DNA from: Candidatus Gastranaerophilales bacterium
GTDB lineage: Bacteria; Cyanobacteriota; Vampirovibrionia; Gastranaerophilales; UBA9971
Assembly (NCBI GenBank): GCA_028278305.1
Contig: JANQEP010000158.1
Coordinates: 1-35,108, forward strand
Direction of reading: 5' to 3'
DNA length: 35,108 bases
Shown: piece after piece, positions 17,749-26,283 of the stretch
How the letters are laid out: each line of letters begins with the position of its first letter
Numbering within the stretch: position 1 is the first letter of the stretch
Notes under the pieces: generated by a model
Seen by the model: only the letters and a program-made list of their open reading frames with translations
Databases searched by the model: none
Told to the model about the DNA's origin: nothing
Translations under genes and position numbers: made by a program

Positions 17749-18063
17749 TTGAAAAACCCCCGGAGATATAAAGCATTGTTCGGAAAAAGATGGTATGATA
17801 CTCATCCTAAAGTAAGCCTGGCAGTTGGATGTATAGAAAATGCAAATGATAACTTGAGAAGTAAATTATCTAAATTAATAATTAAGCATGCAAAAGAATT
17901 TGGTATAAGAGTAAAAAGACCTGCAGGTATAATTTTTCGCAGATGGTATGATAAAAATAAAGATCTTAGCCTTGCTATGGAGTATTTTAAAAAAGCAAGC
18001 GAAGATCAACGCGTAGAAATAGCTGACCATATTATTTTTTATGTGAGGGAAAAAACTCTGTAA
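17749..18063 (+). CDS. Hypothetical protein with two internal ~50-aa repeats
   Basis: Internal duplication (KRWYDTHPKVSLAVGCIENANDN... / RRWYDKNKDLSLAMEYFKKASED...). Start uncertain: TTG at 17749, or TTG at 17776 preceded by CGGAG. Confidence 0.5.
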   Translation: MKNPRRYKALFGKRWYDTHPKVSLAVGCIENANDNLRSKLSKLIIKHAKEFGIRVKRPAGIIFRRWYDKNKDLSLAMEYFKKASEDQRVEIADHIIFYVREKTL

Positions 18064-18110
18064 ATTTTAGAGATTCTTTTACGAATATTCATTATAAAAT
18101 AATATAAACA

Positions 18111-18629
18111 ATGAGCTGTATTAAAATCAGAAAAATGAATAAAAAAGACATTGATCAGATTATGAAAATTGAATCTGTTTCTTTTGGTAATTTTTTCTGG
18201 ACACCCGAAGCTTTTGCATCGGAAATAGAAAATCAGGTAGGACATTATTTTTCCGCTGAAAACGAAAACGGGCAGTTAATAGGATACTGCGGTTTCTGGC
18301 TGATACTTGAAGAAGCTCATATTACCACTATAGCTGTTCATCCTGACCACAGAAAATCAGGTATCGGTGAATTTCTTCTTCAGAAAATGCTGGAGACAGG
18401 CTACGAAAAAAATGTAAAATGGTTTACACTTGAAGTTAGAGCAAGTAATATTGCCGCTCAAAATTTATATTATAAATATAATTTCAAAAGTCTTGGTTTA
18501 AGAAGAAAATATTACCAGGACAACGAAGAAGACGCAGTGATAATGTGGACTGAAAACATCTGGGATAGTCAATACAGAGAATTCATCGCAAAACTGAAAA
18601 AAGACCTTGATCAAAGAGTAAAAGCCTGA
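18111..18629 (+). CDS. rimI: Ribosomal-protein-alanine N-acetyltransferase (GNAT)
   Basis: MSCIKIRKMNKKDIDQIMKIE, HITTIAVHPDHRKSGIGEFLLQKML, LEVRASNIAAQNLYYKYNFKSLGLRRKYYQDNEEDAVIM. Confidence 0.92.
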   Translation: MSCIKIRKMNKKDIDQIMKIESVSFGNFFWTPEAFASEIENQVGHYFSAENENGQLIGYCGFWLILEEAHITTIAVHPDHRKSGIGEFLLQKMLETGYEKNVKWFTLEVRASNIAAQNLYYKYNFKSLGLRRKYYQDNEEDAVIMWTENIWDSQYREFIAKLKKDLDQRVKA

Positions 18630-18631
18630 TT

Positions 18632-19312
18632 ATGACAAATCAACTTCTTAAAAGATTTCATTTTATAAAATTTCTGGAACCGTTTCCTAAATTCAGGTTT
18701 GGAGCTTTTCTCATTTCAATTTTTTGTTCTTTTTTAATTGTAATAGCAACGTTTACTCCTGTTCCTCTTATAATACTTGCTATTCCTGAAGAAGCGATCT
18801 CTAACAGCGGTGATTTTTTTGCCAATTTAAGCTCAATTGACCAGATAACAAGGGTTTTAAACTATATACCTCAGATTCCGGTAATTATAATGATAGCTTC
18901 AATGCTGGGTCCGGGAACAGGAATATTTTCAGTTTTTTTATACGTTGTATTTGGAATAGCTGGTTTTCCGGTATTTGCTTCGGGCGGTGGTTTAAGTTAT
19001 ATTTTTCGGCTGGGTTTTGGTTATATTCTGGGGTTTTTTGCGGGAACATTTATTACGGGAAGTGTTTTATCAACGGGTATTAACATGTTAAAAATCATAA
19101 AAGCTGCTGTTTTAGGTGTTTTAGCTGTTCATCTGACGGGAATTATTTATCTTGGTTTAATGCTGCTGTTAAAACAGGAATCAGTTTTTGCGATTTTCGG
19201 CTGGATATGGCAATTAAGCGGCATGCAGATATTATATGATTTAATATTCGGCATATTAGCCGCATTCCTGGGCAGGTTCTTAAGAAAAACCCTTTGGATA
19301 GCTATGGATTAG
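18632..19312 (+). CDS. bioY: BioY-family biotin transporter component
   Basis: Polytopic membrane protein with GTGIFSVFLYVVFGIAGFPVFASGGGLSYIFRLGFGYILGFFAGTFITG. Confidence 0.8.
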   Translation: MTNQLLKRFHFIKFLEPFPKFRFGAFLISIFCSFLIVIATFTPVPLIILAIPEEAISNSGDFFANLSSIDQITRVLNYIPQIPVIIMIASMLGPGTGIFSVFLYVVFGIAGFPVFASGGGLSYIFRLGFGYILGFFAGTFITGSVLSTGINMLKIIKAAVLGVLAVHLTGIIYLGLMLLLKQESVFAIFGWIWQLSGMQILYDLIFGILAAFLGRFLRKTLWIAMD

Positions 19313-19321
19313 GAACAGTTT

Positions 19322-19346
19322 AAAAAATTTTACTTAAGAATTTTTT
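19322..19346. repeat. Near-palindromic 25-mer, copy 2 (AAAAAATTTTACTTAAGAATTTTTT)
   Basis: 24/25 identical to 3058-3082; just downstream of bioY. Confidence 0.6.
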
Positions 19347-19404
19347 ATTACTTTTTTAATAAAGTATAATATTTTTAATCCATATTCAGCAGAAGGTCTT
19401 TAAT

Positions 19405-20439
19405 TTGTCTTATAAAATAATAATATTCTTAATAACCTCATTATTATTGGTTTTTTCCGGTGAAGCTTTTTCACAGGGTTCTGTTCAGTACACCGGTACT
19501 TCTATAACAGATTTTACAATATACAAAGTAGTTCCCAAAAAGACTTCTGCCCCGAAAAATTCCGGTTTTAACGCGGATATCAATGATAAAAAAACACCGG
19601 GTAAAACCGAGCCGGCTAAGAAAATAAAGCCTTTTTCAAAACCGGTTGTAAATAAAAAACAAACACCCGCAAAATCAACTCACAGCCCAAAAAAAATTGT
19701 AAAAACCCCCGGACAATCAAAACTTAAAGCTAAAAAACCTTTGCAAAAAGCTTCCCCCGCAAAGCAGGCATCTAAACCATCTGCTTCAAAGCCTCTTTCA
19801 GGTAAGTCAAAAACTGTCACTGAAGGCGTCCGGGAAATTGAGACAACAAAGGATAAATCAGCCGAGCAAATGCTCGCAGGGGAACATGAAAAAGCATTAG
19901 AATTTAATAAGCGTGATTACACTAAAAACCTGAATAAACTTCTGGAAAATGACAGTCTTATAGATGATTCCTCAAAAATAACAACCGAAAATAATTTAAG
20001 CGGCTACGATTATATAATCAAACCTTCGGTTTCACTTGCAATAGTTATTTTTATCATGCTTATAATAGCCTGGATTTACGGCAAGATAAGGGGTATAAGC
20101 CCTAATTCCCCGTTTTTTGACAAATTCAGCGATTCAAATATGAACAAATTTAAGGTCCTTGCTACTTCCACGCTCGGTCAGGGAAAAGTTATCCAGCTGG
20201 TTGAAATAAACGGAAAACAGCTGGTTATTGGAAGTACAAATAATAATATAAACCTTCTCACGGAAATAACTTCTGAAGAAATGGATGAGCTGCAGGCTAA
20301 AGCCGAGGCAAAAAAAGGGTTAAAGAGACAGGCAAAACCCTTACCGGAAGATGAGCAGGAATATTATGACCCTGATTCTTATTCATCCAGGTATTCAGAT
20401 CTTTATAAGGAATATACCGAAAAAAAAGAAGACAAGTGA
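19405..20439 (+). CDS. fliO: Flagellar biosynthetic protein FliO-like
   Basis: Signal peptide, Lys/Pro-rich linker, one TM (VSLAIVIFIMLIIAWIYG), then FliO-like FKVLATSTLGQGKVIQLVEINGKQLVIGSTNNNINLLTEI. TTG start with AGAAGG upstream. Confidence 0.8.
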   Translation: MSYKIIIFLITSLLLVFSGEAFSQGSVQYTGTSITDFTIYKVVPKKTSAPKNSGFNADINDKKTPGKTEPAKKIKPFSKPVVNKKQTPAKSTHSPKKIVKTPGQSKLKAKKPLQKASPAKQASKPSASKPLSGKSKTVTEGVREIETTKDKSAEQMLAGEHEKALEFNKRDYTKNLNKLLENDSLIDDSSKITTENNLSGYDYIIKPSVSLAIVIFIMLIIAWIYGKIRGISPNSPFFDKFSDSNMNKFKVLATSTLGQGKVIQLVEINGKQLVIGSTNNNINLLTEITSEEMDELQAKAEAKKGLKRQAKPLPEDEQEYYDPDSYSSRYSDLYKEYTEKKEDK

Positions 20440-20480
20440 CCTGAATTCCTGACTCAGGTCACTTGTAAGACTGTTTTTTT
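20432..20480. terminator. Rho-independent terminator overlapping the fliO stop codon (convergent fliO/flgE)
   Basis: Perfect 13-bp stem ACAAGTGACCTGA / TCAGGTCACTTGT followed by AAGACTGTTTTTTT; the fliO TGA (20437-20439) is inside the 5' arm. Confidence 0.85.
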
Positions 20481-20495
20481 ATGAACTGATTATGT

Positions 20496-21842
20496 TTATC
20501 TGCCCAGGTTTACGATTTGCTTCATTATCTGGTCCTGAACGCTGAATGTCCTGCTGTTAGCTTCAAGACCGCGCTGTGCAAGTATCATATTGGCAAATTC
20601 CTGGGACAGGTTAACATTTGAAGCTTCAAGGGAACCCGCGTTAATGACTCCCATTCCTCCTGAACCTGCTATTGCATAGGTAATATCCCCTGCAATTGAA
20701 TTAAGTCCAAACAGGTTACCGCTTTCAGCGTTAAGTCCCATAGGATTAACAACCGTAGCAAGCTGGATTTGAAGCTGAGCCGGGTCTACGCCTGCGTTAT
20801 TCGTAATACCGGCAAGTGATATTTCCCGACCGCCCGATGTAATATACTTGAGCGCTTTATCACCTGCAGGGTTAGCCGCTTCAACCGTTAATTTTGCGCC
20901 GTTTGAGTAAGTAACTTCCACTGAGCCATCATTTCCGATTGAGTATGTAGTGACTGAATAAGTGTTGTCAGATCCGTCAGCAGTGTCAATTGTAACCTCT
21001 GACTGGTTTTTCAGTAATGCACTGGTATATCCCGGAGCACCGGAAGTGAACCCCATAACAGACAGAAAATTACTTGTATCACTTGTATCTCCGCTGAATG
21101 TAACAGTTTCTGAGTCAGTAGACGTATCTATTTCTATCTGGTTACCGGATACTGAAACAGTGATAGTACTATTAGGGTCTCCTGCGCTTCCGTTAATATT
21201 GGTTTGTAAATCCGCAGCTATATCTGCCAGAGTGTCTCCGGAATTTATAGTAGTTGTAATATCTGTACCGGCTACATTAACGGTAAAAGTTCCGGTTGTA
21301 ACCGTAGAACCTGATATTTGACCTGTATCAGTAATCACATCAGCGCCGACTGCATCCGGGGTTAGAAAATTTAACTTCGGCGGAATGTGCACAGGCACAT
21401 TTCCCCCGGCGCTGCTTGTTGCCAGGGAAGTACCCATTACCCTTAGCCCGTCAGGGTTTACAAGAAAGCCGTCCGCATCAAAATAAAAGTTTCCAGCCCG
21501 GGTCAGAAGGGTTTGTCCTTCACTGCTCTGTACGGTAAAAAATCCTTCACCCTGAAGCCTGAGATCAGTTGCCCTTCCTGTACTTTGAACAGAGCCGTTA
21601 TCAAAGTTTCTTCCTATTTCCCCTATGGTAACACCAAGCCCGATTTCCATCGGGTTAATACCCCCAAGACTTGGAGTTGGAGCTGAACCGCCTGATAACT
21701 GCCTTGAAAAAATTGTTTTAAAATTAACCTGGCTTGATTTAAAAGCTACGGTATTCAGGTTTGCTATGTTATCCGAAATAACATCAATTCTTGCCTGGTT
21801 GGCTGTGATCCCTGATACGGCTGCAAATAGACCCTGTGACAT
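20496..21842 (-). CDS. flgE: Flagellar hook protein FlgE
   Basis: N-terminal MSQGLFAAVSGITANQARIDVISDNIANLNTVAFKSS, DLRLQGEGFFTVQ, C-terminal EASNVNLSQEFANMILAQRGLEANSRTFSVQDQIMKQIVNLGR. Confidence 0.92.
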   Translation of the reverse strand: MSQGLFAAVSGITANQARIDVISDNIANLNTVAFKSSQVNFKTIFSRQLSGGSAPTPSLGGINPMEIGLGVTIGEIGRNFDNGSVQSTGRATDLRLQGEGFFTVQSSEGQTLLTRAGNFYFDADGFLVNPDGLRVMGTSLATSSAGGNVPVHIPPKLNFLTPDAVGADVITDTGQISGSTVTTGTFTVNVAGTDITTTINSGDTLADIAADLQTNINGSAGDPNSTITVSVSGNQIEIDTSTDSETVTFSGDTSDTSNFLSVMGFTSGAPGYTSALLKNQSEVTIDTADGSDNTYSVTTYSIGNDGSVEVTYSNGAKLTVEAANPAGDKALKYITSGGREISLAGITNNAGVDPAQLQIQLATVVNPMGLNAESGNLFGLNSIAGDITYAIAGSGGMGVINAGSLEASNVNLSQEFANMILAQRGLEANSRTFSVQDQIMKQIVNLGR

Positions 21843-21925
21843 TTATTACCTCCTGTAAGTCTGTTTATAAAGTTTCTTTTTTTATTGTGCTGAATCCTGT
21901 ACTGAATTTATTTCAGGGTGATGTT

Positions 21926-22357
21926 TTAGCTGTCTTTTATACCTGTAATATTACTTATCGGATATTCTTTATCCCCGTCAACTATTACAGTTGTGCCATT
22001 ACTGTATATTTTTGCTTCTGTCACTTTTCCTTCCAGGGTTTCCTCGGAATCCTCAGGGTTTATAAAAGTGACTGTCTTTCCGACAAGTGAGCTTGCATAC
22101 GTAAATTGATTTGAGCTGTTAATGGCAATATTCATTTTCTGAAGTTCTGCAATCTGGGTGAATTGTGCCTGCTGCTGAAGCATCTGGGTATTATCCATAG
22201 GATTTAGAGGGTCCTGGTATTGCAGCTGCTTCATCATTAACTGTAAAAATGCGTCCTGCCCGAGCTCGGACGTTCCAGTTTTCCTGTTTTCATAAAGATT
22301 TTTTTCTGTCTGACTTTTTAAATCATTGAGAATGCCGTTTATTTGTGATTGACTCAT
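21926..22357 (-). CDS. flgD: Flagellar hook assembly protein FlgD
   Basis: LGQDAFLQLMMKQLQYQDPLNPMDNTQMLQQQAQFTQIAELQKMN. Confidence 0.93.
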   Translation of the reverse strand: MSQSQINGILNDLKSQTEKNLYENRKTGTSELGQDAFLQLMMKQLQYQDPLNPMDNTQMLQQQAQFTQIAELQKMNIAINSSNQFTYASSLVGKTVTFINPEDSEETLEGKVTEAKIYSNGTTVIVDGDKEYPISNITGIKDS

Positions 22358-22374
22358 TTATAACTACCTCCCCG

Positions 22375-24168
22375 TTAAACTTTGTAATCCACATTTCCTG
22401 TTAAATTCCGGATTCCCGGCTTATCCGGTTCTTCGCTGTTTTCCTCAAAATCATAAGATTCTGCTTCAGCCGGGTCATGGTCATTTTCAGCCGGGTTTTC
22501 ATCTTTGCCTGATTCAGCGCCTGTTTCAGAAGAATTGCCGTTTTCATCAAACTTAGCTGTGTTGTCGAAGTTGGCGTCTCCTTTTGATGATGAGGAATCC
22601 TGCACATTAACCGCTACCCTGTTTACGTTAATTCCCTGCTCGGAAAGACTTTGTCTCAGGGTTTCCAGTCCTTTGACCAGCATTTCCTTAACCTGGTTGT
22701 TTTCTGCTGTAATCCGGGCTGTCAGCTCGCCTTTCTGGCTTACGAGATTAATATTCACCTTGCCCAGGTTTTCCGGTCTTAAGTTTATCGAAACTTCTGA
22801 CTTGCCGTTTCCCAGCTGGGAAGAAGCGTTTTTAACCTGGTTCAGTATTGATTTTTGAGTAGATTCAGTATGTTTTGAATTTAAAATCCTGTCAAATTGC
22901 GCTGTTTTCTGGATATCTGCCTGCCGGGAAGCATTATCAACGGACGCGGTCTGGTTCATACCTGTTTTTGATTCCTGGGCTAAGTTTTGCTGTCCCTGTT
23001 TATTCATTGAATCGCCTGCTGTTTTTTGCGCTTCGGAATTTGCCAGTATCTTTATGTTTTCAAGTTTCAGGTCTTCTTTTATCTCAACCTGCCTTGAGTT
23101 TGGCGGTAATGGAATTTTGCCGTCATCTTTAGGATTATGGTTTTTAACTTTGTTGTCAGCTGCTTCTCGGGCCTCAGGTTTTTTTTCGGTGTTTTTCTCT
23201 TTAATTTCCAGGTTATTCTGAATTTCTGGCTTGTTTTTTTCAGTATTCTGCTGAGGTTTTGCTTCTTCTGCTGTATGCCCGGCTTTTTGCGGTGTTATTT
23301 CCCTGTTATTTGCGGAGATTGTTTCTTTCATTTTATCTTGAGCTTTTTCTGTACTTACTGATTTGCTGTTCGTGGAAATTGCCTGCTTTTCAGGATTATT
23401 TTGAGCGATTTTTACCTCTTTTTTACCTTCGGCATCTTTACCTTCAGCGCCGGGAACTGTCTTTTTATCTGCGGCTACACCCTGGTTTTTTTCTTCGGGT
23501 TTAGCTTTTTCGAGCAGAAGTTTTCCTGTGGTGTCTTTTACTGATTCTGTTTTTGTGCTTTGTTGTGACTGCTTATCAGTAGGTTTTTCCTCTTTGCTGT
23601 TGCTTATTGCCTGCTTGCTATTGCTTATTGCCTGATTTTGGATATTTTCAGCTTTTTCGCCGCTTTCTACGGCTTTATTTTTCTCTGCTTTAGAAGAAGC
23701 TTCCTTTGAATCCCGGAGAATTCTATCTTCTGTTGTTAAAGAAGCTTTTTGAGCTTTATCCTCTTTTTTTATTTCTGTCACTTCTGTCTTTTTTCCGGAA
23801 TGATTTACCTCTTTATCAGGCTTATTATTTTTTATATTACTCCTTTCATTGGAATCATTGGAATAAGCGCTTTTATTCTTGTTATTAATGGGGTTTTCAT
23901 GATACATGTTTTCCGAAGCGTTTTCATGGCTATGGTAATGAATTTCCTGTTCTTGCCGTGAGGAAAGCTTTTTCATGTGATTTTCCCCTGTATCATCCGT
24001 TGAAAATTTTTCCATTTTTTCTTTATTAAAGTTAAAGCTTTTATTAGCGGTTTCAAAAACCCTCATGAAGCTGTTAGAAGTGTCTTTTGAAGAATATTTG
24101 GGATCAAAATCAGTTTGTTTTTGACTAAAATCCGTTTTTAAAACATCCATTAAAATGTTTGTGACCAT
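22375..24168 (-). CDS. fliK: Flagellar hook-length control protein FliK
   Basis: Long low-complexity Lys/Glu/Asn-rich N-terminus and C-terminal Flg_hook-like domain SEVSINLRPENLGKVNINLVSQKGELTARITAENNQVKEMLVKGLETLRQSLSEQGINVNRVAVNV. Confidence 0.88.
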   Translation of the reverse strand: MVTNILMDVLKTDFSQKQTDFDPKYSSKDTSNSFMRVFETANKSFNFNKEKMEKFSTDDTGENHMKKLSSRQEQEIHYHSHENASENMYHENPINNKNKSAYSNDSNERSNIKNNKPDKEVNHSGKKTEVTEIKKEDKAQKASLTTEDRILRDSKEASSKAEKNKAVESGEKAENIQNQAISNSKQAISNSKEEKPTDKQSQQSTKTESVKDTTGKLLLEKAKPEEKNQGVAADKKTVPGAEGKDAEGKKEVKIAQNNPEKQAISTNSKSVSTEKAQDKMKETISANNREITPQKAGHTAEEAKPQQNTEKNKPEIQNNLEIKEKNTEKKPEAREAADNKVKNHNPKDDGKIPLPPNSRQVEIKEDLKLENIKILANSEAQKTAGDSMNKQGQQNLAQESKTGMNQTASVDNASRQADIQKTAQFDRILNSKHTESTQKSILNQVKNASSQLGNGKSEVSINLRPENLGKVNINLVSQKGELTARITAENNQVKEMLVKGLETLRQSLSEQGINVNRVAVNVQDSSSSKGDANFDNTAKFDENGNSSETGAESGKDENPAENDHDPAEAESYDFEENSEEPDKPGIRNLTGNVDYKV

Positions 24169-24213
24169 CCGTGAAACCTCAATTTAATGATAACAATTTT
24201 TAAAATCCCCGGT

Positions 24214-24660
24214 TTATGCCGGTCTTTTGTATCTGTTTACGGCTATTTCATCGATGTTAATCATGTCTTCTTTTTCTATGAGCTTTTTAAACTCCTCCAG
24301 AGCTTTTTCCCTGAGTTTTTCCATCATTGTTTTTTCTTTTAGCGCTTCGAGCATCAGCCCGTTTTTTTCCCCGAGTTCTTTTTCTGTCTGCTCTATAAGT
24401 TTATGCTGGTTTTTTATGTCCCCGTCAAGTTTTGACAGGTAGTTATGGTGGCAAAAAATAAAAGTATAGTCCATTACGCTTGAGTTTATGATTATCTCTA
24501 AGCCTGCTTGTGTCTGCTCAAGCTCATTGTAGAGAAAATCAAGAGACTTTTTCTCATTGAACAGCCTGTTTTTAACTGCGGCAAACTCAAGCTGGCGGTC
24601 TTTGAATTTTTTCTCCCTCGCATCAAGCACACTCTGTAATTTGAATTTAAACCCTTTCAC
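24214..24660 (-). CDS. fliJ: Flagellar export protein FliJ
   Basis: Coiled-coil MKGFKFKLQSVLDAREKKFKDRQLEFAAVKNRLFNEKKSLDFL; first gene of the fliJ-fliK-flgD-flgE array. Confidence 0.82.
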   Translation of the reverse strand: MKGFKFKLQSVLDAREKKFKDRQLEFAAVKNRLFNEKKSLDFLYNELEQTQAGLEIIINSSVMDYTFIFCHHNYLSKLDGDIKNQHKLIEQTEKELGEKNGLMLEALKEKTMMEKLREKALEEFKKLIEKEDMINIDEIAVNRYKRPA

Positions 24661-25000
24661 CCATTAACCCCTGATTACGCGTTTTTGCCTAGTTTAATTA
24701 GAGATTACCTCATATAAGGGGTCAGCTTCATCCTCTAAAGAAAGTATTTGGATTTGAACAATAATTAGCAGCTAAATATATTTTTAAATTTTAATAATGA
24801 TTTTACAGCTTATATGGAAATAGCCTTTAAACCAAGAATAACAAACGTTTTAAACTTATAAGTCATGTTAAGAAAAAGAATTTTTTTCTTGTAAGAAAAA
24901 TTTCATTTGAGTATGATTTTTAATAAAGAATAATTTTTATATTAAACGGAAAAATATGCGTATATATAATTTATTCCTGAAAAACCCGGATTTTATTTAA

Positions 25001-25185
25001 TTCGAATTGCTAAATAACTGAAAGGCTTAATATGACTGACTCAAAATTCCTTAAAATTTATAAAAAAGAGGCGGCGGCGGCATGAATGAGGCTATGCTCC
25101 CGCTTACGCAGAGCCGCCGCCCTCCTTCAGGGTGGGTGAGTGGGCGCTTTAAGGAATTTTGAAAAAATGTAATTAGCAATTCGAG
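25001..25185. mobile_element. Nested inverted-repeat (MITE-like) element with GC-rich core
   Basis: Outer IR TCGAATTGCTA (25002-25012) / TAGCAATTCGA (25174-25184); inner perfect 15-bp IR TCAAAATTCCTTAAA (25041-25055) / TTTAAGGAATTTTGA (25148-25162); GGCGGCGGC / GCCGCCGCC core. Confidence 0.7.
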
Positions 25186-25203
25186 TTATTTAAGGAAAAA
25201 AAT

Positions 25204-26163
25204 ATGAATTTACAGCTGGATTTTAATACTTTTTTTATGCTCTCAGGCTTTATACTTGCGGCATATTCCTGTGTAGCAAATGATGTTATTCAGACTCTGG
25301 GAACTTTTTTAAGTTCAAACGAGAAAAAACCCGCATTAATGATATGGGCTTATGTAAGTATAATTCTTGTTGCCACACTGGTTTTCGGCTGGGTGATTAA
25401 CAACGGGGAAATGTCGTTTAACAGGCTGGAGAAGATTCCTTATACCGGAATTTTCCACTGGTATCATGTTCTTCCTCCTATAGCGCTTTTGTTTTTAACC
25501 AGGTTTGGAATGCCTGTGAGCACTACTTTTTTGCTGCTAATGATTTTTAGTCCTGCCACTGTTATTGAAAAAATGATATTCAAGTCAGTATGCGGCTATA
25601 TAATAGCATTTGCTTCCGCTATGTTTCTCTATACAGTTATTGCCAGGGAAATAGAAAAACATTTTATCGGTACAAAAGATAAAAAATCCCCGGGATGGAC
25701 TATTATGCAGTGGTGTTCCACTGCTTTTTTATGGTCGCAGTGGATTATGCATGATGTTGCAAATATCTTTGTTTACTTACCGAGAAAATTTGATTTATTA
25801 GGCTTAGTAAGCGTTCTGACTGTCTTTGTAGCTTTACTTGGTCTTATATGCTATGCGCGGGGCGGTGCTATTCAGAAAATTGTCCGGCAAAAGACTAACA
25901 CAACGGATATTCGCTCGGCTTCCATTATTGACCTTATATATGCTTTTGTACTGCTTTTTTTCAAGGAGATAAACACTCTTCCCATGAGCACAACCTGGGT
26001 ATTTGTGGGAATTCTTGCCGGCAGGGAACTGGCTCTTTATAACAGGCTTAAGCACAAGTCTTCCAAGAAAATCTGGAGTAATCTGGGAAAAGATTTCTTT
26101 AAAGTATTTACCGGTCTGGTGGTCAGTATTTTTGTTGTTTACTTAATTAACATGGTTAAGTAA
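25204..26163 (+). CDS. PiT-family inorganic phosphate transporter (divergent)
   Basis: Polytopic protein; PiT-like half-repeats AYSCVANDVIQTLGTF and WSQWIMHDVANIFVYLPR; RFGMPVSTTFLLL and LPMSTTWVFVGILAGRELAL. Confidence 0.8.
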   Translation: MNLQLDFNTFFMLSGFILAAYSCVANDVIQTLGTFLSSNEKKPALMIWAYVSIILVATLVFGWVINNGEMSFNRLEKIPYTGIFHWYHVLPPIALLFLTRFGMPVSTTFLLLMIFSPATVIEKMIFKSVCGYIIAFASAMFLYTVIAREIEKHFIGTKDKKSPGWTIMQWCSTAFLWSQWIMHDVANIFVYLPRKFDLLGLVSVLTVFVALLGLICYARGGAIQKIVRQKTNTTDIRSASIIDLIYAFVLLFFKEINTLPMSTTWVFVGILAGRELALYNRLKHKSSKKIWSNLGKDFFKVFTGLVVSIFVVYLINMVK

Positions 26164-26283
26164 GAAAGCCCGGGTGCTGATGTAAGAGGTCTTCACAATT
26201 GCGAAGAGAGGGTTTTTCCAAAAAATAATGCTTAAAAATATGGTAGTGGTGTATTTGCTTTATAGCTAGTATAATATAGAATC

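Noticed and set aside
20962-21321. 119-aa plus-strand ORF opposite flgE
   Set aside because: Antisense of conserved flagellar gene; composition is a mirror of the Thr/Ser/Asp-rich hook domain.
22505-23961. Series of plus-strand ORFs opposite fliK
   Set aside because: Shadow frames of the low-complexity Lys/Glu-rich fliK; Leu/Phe/Ser-rich translations are the expected antisense of that composition.
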